Assembly: GCF_001953875.1 (NCBI RefSeq)
Contig: NZ_MQUR01000025.1
Coordinates: 1 to 64,000, forward strand
Length of the DNA: 64,000 nt
Direction of reading: 5' to 3'
Source of the DNA: Streptomyces amritsarensis
GTDB lineage: Bacteria; Actinomycetota; Actinomycetes; Streptomycetales; Streptomycetaceae
The stretch's first letter is position 1. Every line of letters starts with the position of its first letter. Below the pieces are notes generated by a model. That model made no database searches. It was given only the letters and a program-made list of their open reading frames with translations, and had not been told where the DNA came from. Made by a program: the position numbers and the translations under genes. Shown piece by piece: positions 61,332-64,000 of this stretch.

Positions 61332-61679
61332 GCGATCGACTGATCATGAACTCATCACATCTCTGATCGTCCGGACCCGGTCGGAACTGGGCATTCGTCG
61401 CCGACGCGTTGCCGCGGCGGGCGATCCGTGGAAGGCTCGGAGATGAGGATGATCTCCCCGCCCCTTGCGGGGCCCGGGCTGCCCGCCGATACGGGGCGTG
61501 ATCGTGTTGACCGTCAAACTTTTTGGTGAGACGCTGGAAGCCCCGCGCACCTGAGCTGTTTGGCAGTGCTGGCAGTAGTAAGCGCAGTGACTGACAGTCG
61601 CTGCCGGACATCCGCGGGTGCGATTCCCTCACGACCCACACCGCTTCGGTCGGTCACTCAGTGTGGAGGACCATCCATC
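61332..61679 (+). other. Spacer before the small coiled-coil gene
   Basis: 348 nt, AT-richer in 61332-61390 and 61500-61560, no gene seen. A 19-bp imperfect palindrome CAGTGACTG-A-CAGTCGCTG lies at 61585-61603, and TTGACCGTCAAAC near 61507 could be part of a promoter. GTGGAGGA at 61663-61670 is the ribosome site of the next gene. Confidence 0.5.
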
Positions 61680-61898
61680 ATGGCAAAGGCGCTTCTCGGT
61701 TACGTCGGCGGCTCCGACCCGCGACTCCTCGCCGAGATGCGACGGCTTCAGCAGCGCGTCCAGGACCTCGAGTCCGAGCTCGTACGGATTCAGTCCGAAA
61801 ATGACGCGCTGAACGCGGCCGCCGCTCAGCACGACGGAGACTCGCTGCTGGACAGCATCGACATCGACGTACCCCAGGCGGAGCCTGCGCTCACCTGA
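61680..61898 (+). CDS. Small coiled-coil protein (72 aa) upstream of smc
   Basis: A 72-residue protein: MAKALLGYVGGSDPRLLAEM, then a heptad-rich coiled coil (RRLQQRVQDLESELVRIQSEND) and an acidic C-terminus. A strong ribosome site (GTGGAGGA) precedes the ATG. Function unknown. Position just before smc and the coiled coil invite a chromosome-structure role, but nothing in the sequence proves it. Confidence 0.85.
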   Translation: MAKALLGYVGGSDPRLLAEMRRLQQRVQDLESELVRIQSENDALNAAAAQHDGDSLLDSIDIDVPQAEPALT

Positions 61899-61941
61899 TC
61901 CGCGCTCACTCGTCGCTCGAATCCAGCCCCGCATGATCTGC

Positions 61942-61970
61942 AAGGGACGCTCCGGCGTCCCTTCTTTCTT
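61942..61970 (+). terminator. Terminator before smc
   Basis: Perfect 9-bp stem AAGGGACGC/GCGTCCCTT (61942-61950, 61955-61963), TCCG tetraloop, then CTTTCTTT, one of the few U-rich tails in the window. It separates the small gene from smc. Confidence 0.87.
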
Positions 61971-62083
61971 TGGACTCCGCATCAGGGACCACAGGGCCAG
62001 GTGGGGGGCCTGATGCCTTTGACGTCGATCGTGCCCTGCACCTTCATGGGTGAAACCGAACGTGAAAGGTAGAGTCCGGCGGC

Positions 62084-64000
62084 GTGCACCTCAAGTCCCT
62101 GACCCTGCGTGGCTTCAAGTCCTTCGCCTCCGCCACCACCCTGCGCTTCGAACCCGGCATCACCTGCGTCGTGGGGCCGAACGGCTCGGGCAAGTCCAAC
62201 GTCGTCGACGCGCTGTCCTGGGTCATGGGCGAACAAGGGGCCAAGTCCCTGCGCGGCGGGAAGATGGAGGACGTCATCTTCGCCGGGACCACCGGCCGCC
62301 CGCCGCTGGGGCGCGCCGAGGTCTCCCTGACGATCGACAACTCCGACGGCGCGCTGCCCATCGACTACGCCGAAGTCACCATCACCCGGATCATGTTCCG
62401 CGGCGGCAGCAGCGAGTACCAGATCAACGGTGACACCTGCCGTCTGCTCGACATCCAGGAGCTGCTCTCCGACTCCGGCATCGGCCGCGAGATGCACGTC
62501 ATCGTCGGGCAGGGCCAGCTGGACTCCGTGCTGCACGCCGACCCCATGGGCCGGCGCGCCTTCATCGAGGAGGCGGCCGGCGTACTGAAGCACCGCAAGC
62601 GCAAGGAGAAGGCGCTGCGCAAGCTCGACGCGATGCAGGCCAACCTCGCCCGCGTGCAGGACCTCGGCGACGAACTGCGCCGACAGCTCAAGCCCCTCGG
62701 ACGCCAGGCGGCCGTCGCCCGGAGAGCAGCCGTGATCCAGGCGGACCTGCGCGACGCCCGCCTGCGCCTGCTCGCCGACGACCTGGTCGTCCTGCGCCGC
62801 GCGCTCGACGCGGAGATCGCGGACGAGGCCGCGCTCAAGGAGCGCAAGGAGGCCGCCGAGGCCCAGCTCGCCGGCGCGCTGCGGCGCGAGGCCGAGCTGG
62901 AGGAGGCGGTGCGGGAGCTCACCCCGCGGCTCCAGCGGGCACAGCAGACCTGGTACGAGCTGTCGCAGCTCGCCGAACGGGTACGGGGCACCGCGTCGCT
63001 GGCGGACGCGCGGGTCAAGAGCGCCACCGCCCCTCTCGAGGAGGAGCGCAGGGGCCGCGACCCCGAGGACATGGAGCGCGAGGCCGAGCGGATCCGCGAA
63101 CAGGAGGCAGAGCTGACGGCCGCGCTGGAGGCGGCCTCGCGGGCCCTGGAGGACACCACCGGACACCGCGCGGAGCTGGAGCGGGAGCTGGCCGAGGAGG
63201 AACGGCGCCTGCGGGACGCCGCGCGGGCCATCGCCGACCGGCGCGAGGGGCTGGCCCGGCTGACCGGGCGGCTCGGCGCGGCCCGCTCCCGGGCCGGAGC
63301 GGCCCAGGCCGAGATCGACCGGCTCGCCCTGGCCCGGGACCAGGCCCGGAGCCGGGCCGAGGCCGCGCAGGCGGAGTACGAGGCGCTGGCGGAGGAGGTC
63401 GGCGGGCTCGACGACCCGTCGGCCGAGACGGACCACGAGGCCGCGCGGTCGGGGCTGAAGGAGGCCGAGGCCGCGCTCGGCACCGCGCGGGAGGCACTGG
63501 CGGCGGCGGAGCGCTCGCGTGCGGCGGTCTCGGCCCGCCGGGACGCGCTGGCACTGGGGCTGCGCCGCAAGGACGGTACGGGGGCGCTGCTCGCGGCCCG
63601 CGAGCGGCTGGCCGGCGTACTCGGCCCGGCGGCGGAGCGGCTGTCGGTGACGCCCGGGTACGAAGCCGCCGTGGCCGCTGCGCTCGGCTCGGCGGCGGAC
63701 GCGCTGGCGGTGGCCTCCCCGTCGGCGGCGGCCGGGGCCATCCGCCACCTGCGCGACGCGGACGCGGGCCGCGCCACGCTCCTGATCACCCCGCCGCCGC
63801 CTGCCCTCCCGGGCGGGGACGCGGGCGCTCCGGCAACCCTGCCGGGCCAGGGCCCCGGGCACGGCGCCGCTCCGGCCCAGCGGGCCCGCATCGCTGCGCC
63901 CGGGCCGGACACCGCACCCGAGGACCCCGCGGCGGGTGGCCCGGCCGTCCTGCCGGGCCAGGGCGGCGGGGCGGCGCCCGTGGCTCCCGCCGCCGGCGCC
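62084..64000 (+). CDS. smc: Chromosome segregation ATPase SMC (5' part)
   Basis: The first 639 codons of a condensin SMC; it runs off the window without a stop. Walker A is FEPGITCVVGPNGSGKSNVVDALSWVMGEQG. A head insert and the start of coiled coil follow (from about residue 150), with KHRKRKEKALRKLDAM and long Glu/Arg/Ala heptads. It then enters a hinge (GYEAAVAAALGSAADALAVASP). From about residue 566 a Pro/Gly/Ala-rich stretch (TPPPPALPGGDAGAPATLPG and onward) interrupts the expected hinge sequence. GTG at 62084 starts HLKSLTLRGFKSFAS, the standard SMC start. Confidence 0.95.
   Translation, partial: MHLKSLTLRGFKSFASATTLRFEPGITCVVGPNGSGKSNVVDALSWVMGEQGAKSLRGGKMEDVIFAGTTGRPPLGRAEVSLTIDNSDGALPIDYAEVTITRIMFRGGSSEYQINGDTCRLLDIQELLSDSGIGREMHVIVGQGQLDSVLHADPMGRRAFIEEAAGVLKHRKRKEKALRKLDAMQANLARVQDLGDELRRQLKPLGRQAAVARRAAVIQADLRDARLRLLADDLVVLRRALDAEIADEAALKERKEAAEAQLAGALRREAELEEAVRELTPRLQRAQQTWYELSQLAERVRGTASLADARVKSATAPLEEERRGRDPEDMEREAERIREQEAELTAALEAASRALEDTTGHRAELERELAEEERRLRDAARAIADRREGLARLTGRLGAARSRAGAAQAEIDRLALARDQARSRAEAAQAEYEALAEEVGGLDDPSAETDHEAARSGLKEAEAALGTAREALAAAERSRAAVSARRDALALGLRRKDGTGALLAARERLAGVLGPAAERLSVTPGYEAAVAAALGSAADALAVASPSAAAGAIRHLRDADAGRATLLITPPPPALPGGDAGAPATLPGQGPGHGAAPAQRARIAAPGPDTAPEDPAAGGPAVLPGQGGGAAPVAPAAGA

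Noticed and set aside
61982..63912. Long minus-strand frames opposite smc
   Set aside because: Ser/Arg-rich shadow of the SMC coiled coil; smc is open and motif-supported on the other strand.

Overview
The window is a high-GC actinobacterial chromosome segment, almost certainly Streptomyces. The evidence is strong third-codon G/C bias, frequent GTG/TTG starts, a conservon (cvnABCD), an AccB/AccE carboxylase pair, HupS with a lysine-rich tail, NdgR beside leuCD, and the gene order serA-leuB-ilvE ... gltX ... leuCD-hupS-gpsA-ddl-thiL-rpmB-recG-coaD-rpmF-rnc-mutM-smc. From memory this order matches the core chromosome arm-proximal region of S. coelicolor. Nothing looks like a prophage, integrative element or CRISPR array, so this is mostly conserved core with a few accessory insertions.

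Layout. 1-2.0 kb: tail of an upstream gene (probably ilvC) and serA. 2.1-7.2 kb: a TetR regulator, then a PucR-type regulator divergent from the proline catabolic pair (proline dehydrogenase and P5C dehydrogenase). 7.3-13.2 kb, more accessory: a nitroreductase, a SUKH protein translationally coupled to an AAC(2')-I-like acetyltransferase, a Tat-exported phospholipase C, an MDR reductase and a divergent LysR regulator. 13.2-16.1 kb: a 42-codon small gene, a 35-bp palindrome, leuB and ilvE. 16.1-21.9 kb: an NCS1 permease divergent from an operon of urease gamma-beta fusion, a divergent urease alpha, an agmatine-deiminase-like enzyme and a TetR regulator. 21.9-23.9 kb: leader peptide, intrinsic attenuator and cimA. 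23.9-28.1 kb: TPM-domain protein, YceI protein, accB and accE. 28.2-33.4 kb: conservon cvnD-C-B-A. 33.4-34.2 kb: AT-richer spacer with a long hairpin and a 62-residue small protein. 34.2-38.0 kb: FAH-family hydrolase, gltX carrying a short palindromic repeat at its 5' end, a HAD phosphatase, and five tRNA genes (Gln, Glu, Glu, Gln, Glu). 38.1-46.4 kb: ndgR, leuCD, a small gene, hupS, fbiD/cofC, plsC-gpsA, ddl. 46.4-57.8 kb: lipoprotein, Lrp-RAM protein, thiL-thiD, rpmB, DAK2 protein-recG-rsmD-coaD, DivIVA-like protein, DUF177-rpmF-rnc. 57.9-64 kb: mutM, HxlR/WrbA pair, CAP-domain exoprotein, acylphosphatase, small coiled-coil protein and the start of smc.

Functional themes. Branched-chain amino acid synthesis recurs (leuB, ilvE, cimA, leuC, leuD, ndgR). 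At least three different cis elements are visible: a 35-bp palindrome before leuB, a leader-peptide attenuator before cimA, and a near-perfect palindrome between ndgR and leuC. GluRS (gltX) sits beside the tRNA-Gln and tRNA-Glu genes that a non-discriminating GluRS would charge.

Best candidate for an undescribed system: 16.1-21.9 kb. A urease-like complex with all metal ligands but an altered catalytic flap (the Cys position is Val) and no accessory genes is in one operon with an agmatine-deiminase-family enzyme, whose product would be a mono-substituted urea, and a TetR repressor. The operon diverges from an NCS1 permease, with a perfect 12-bp inverted repeat between them. I infer an uptake and two-step guanidine-to-ureido-to-amine pathway, possibly agmatine to carbamoylputrescine to putrescine. 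This is a hypothesis from context and residues only.
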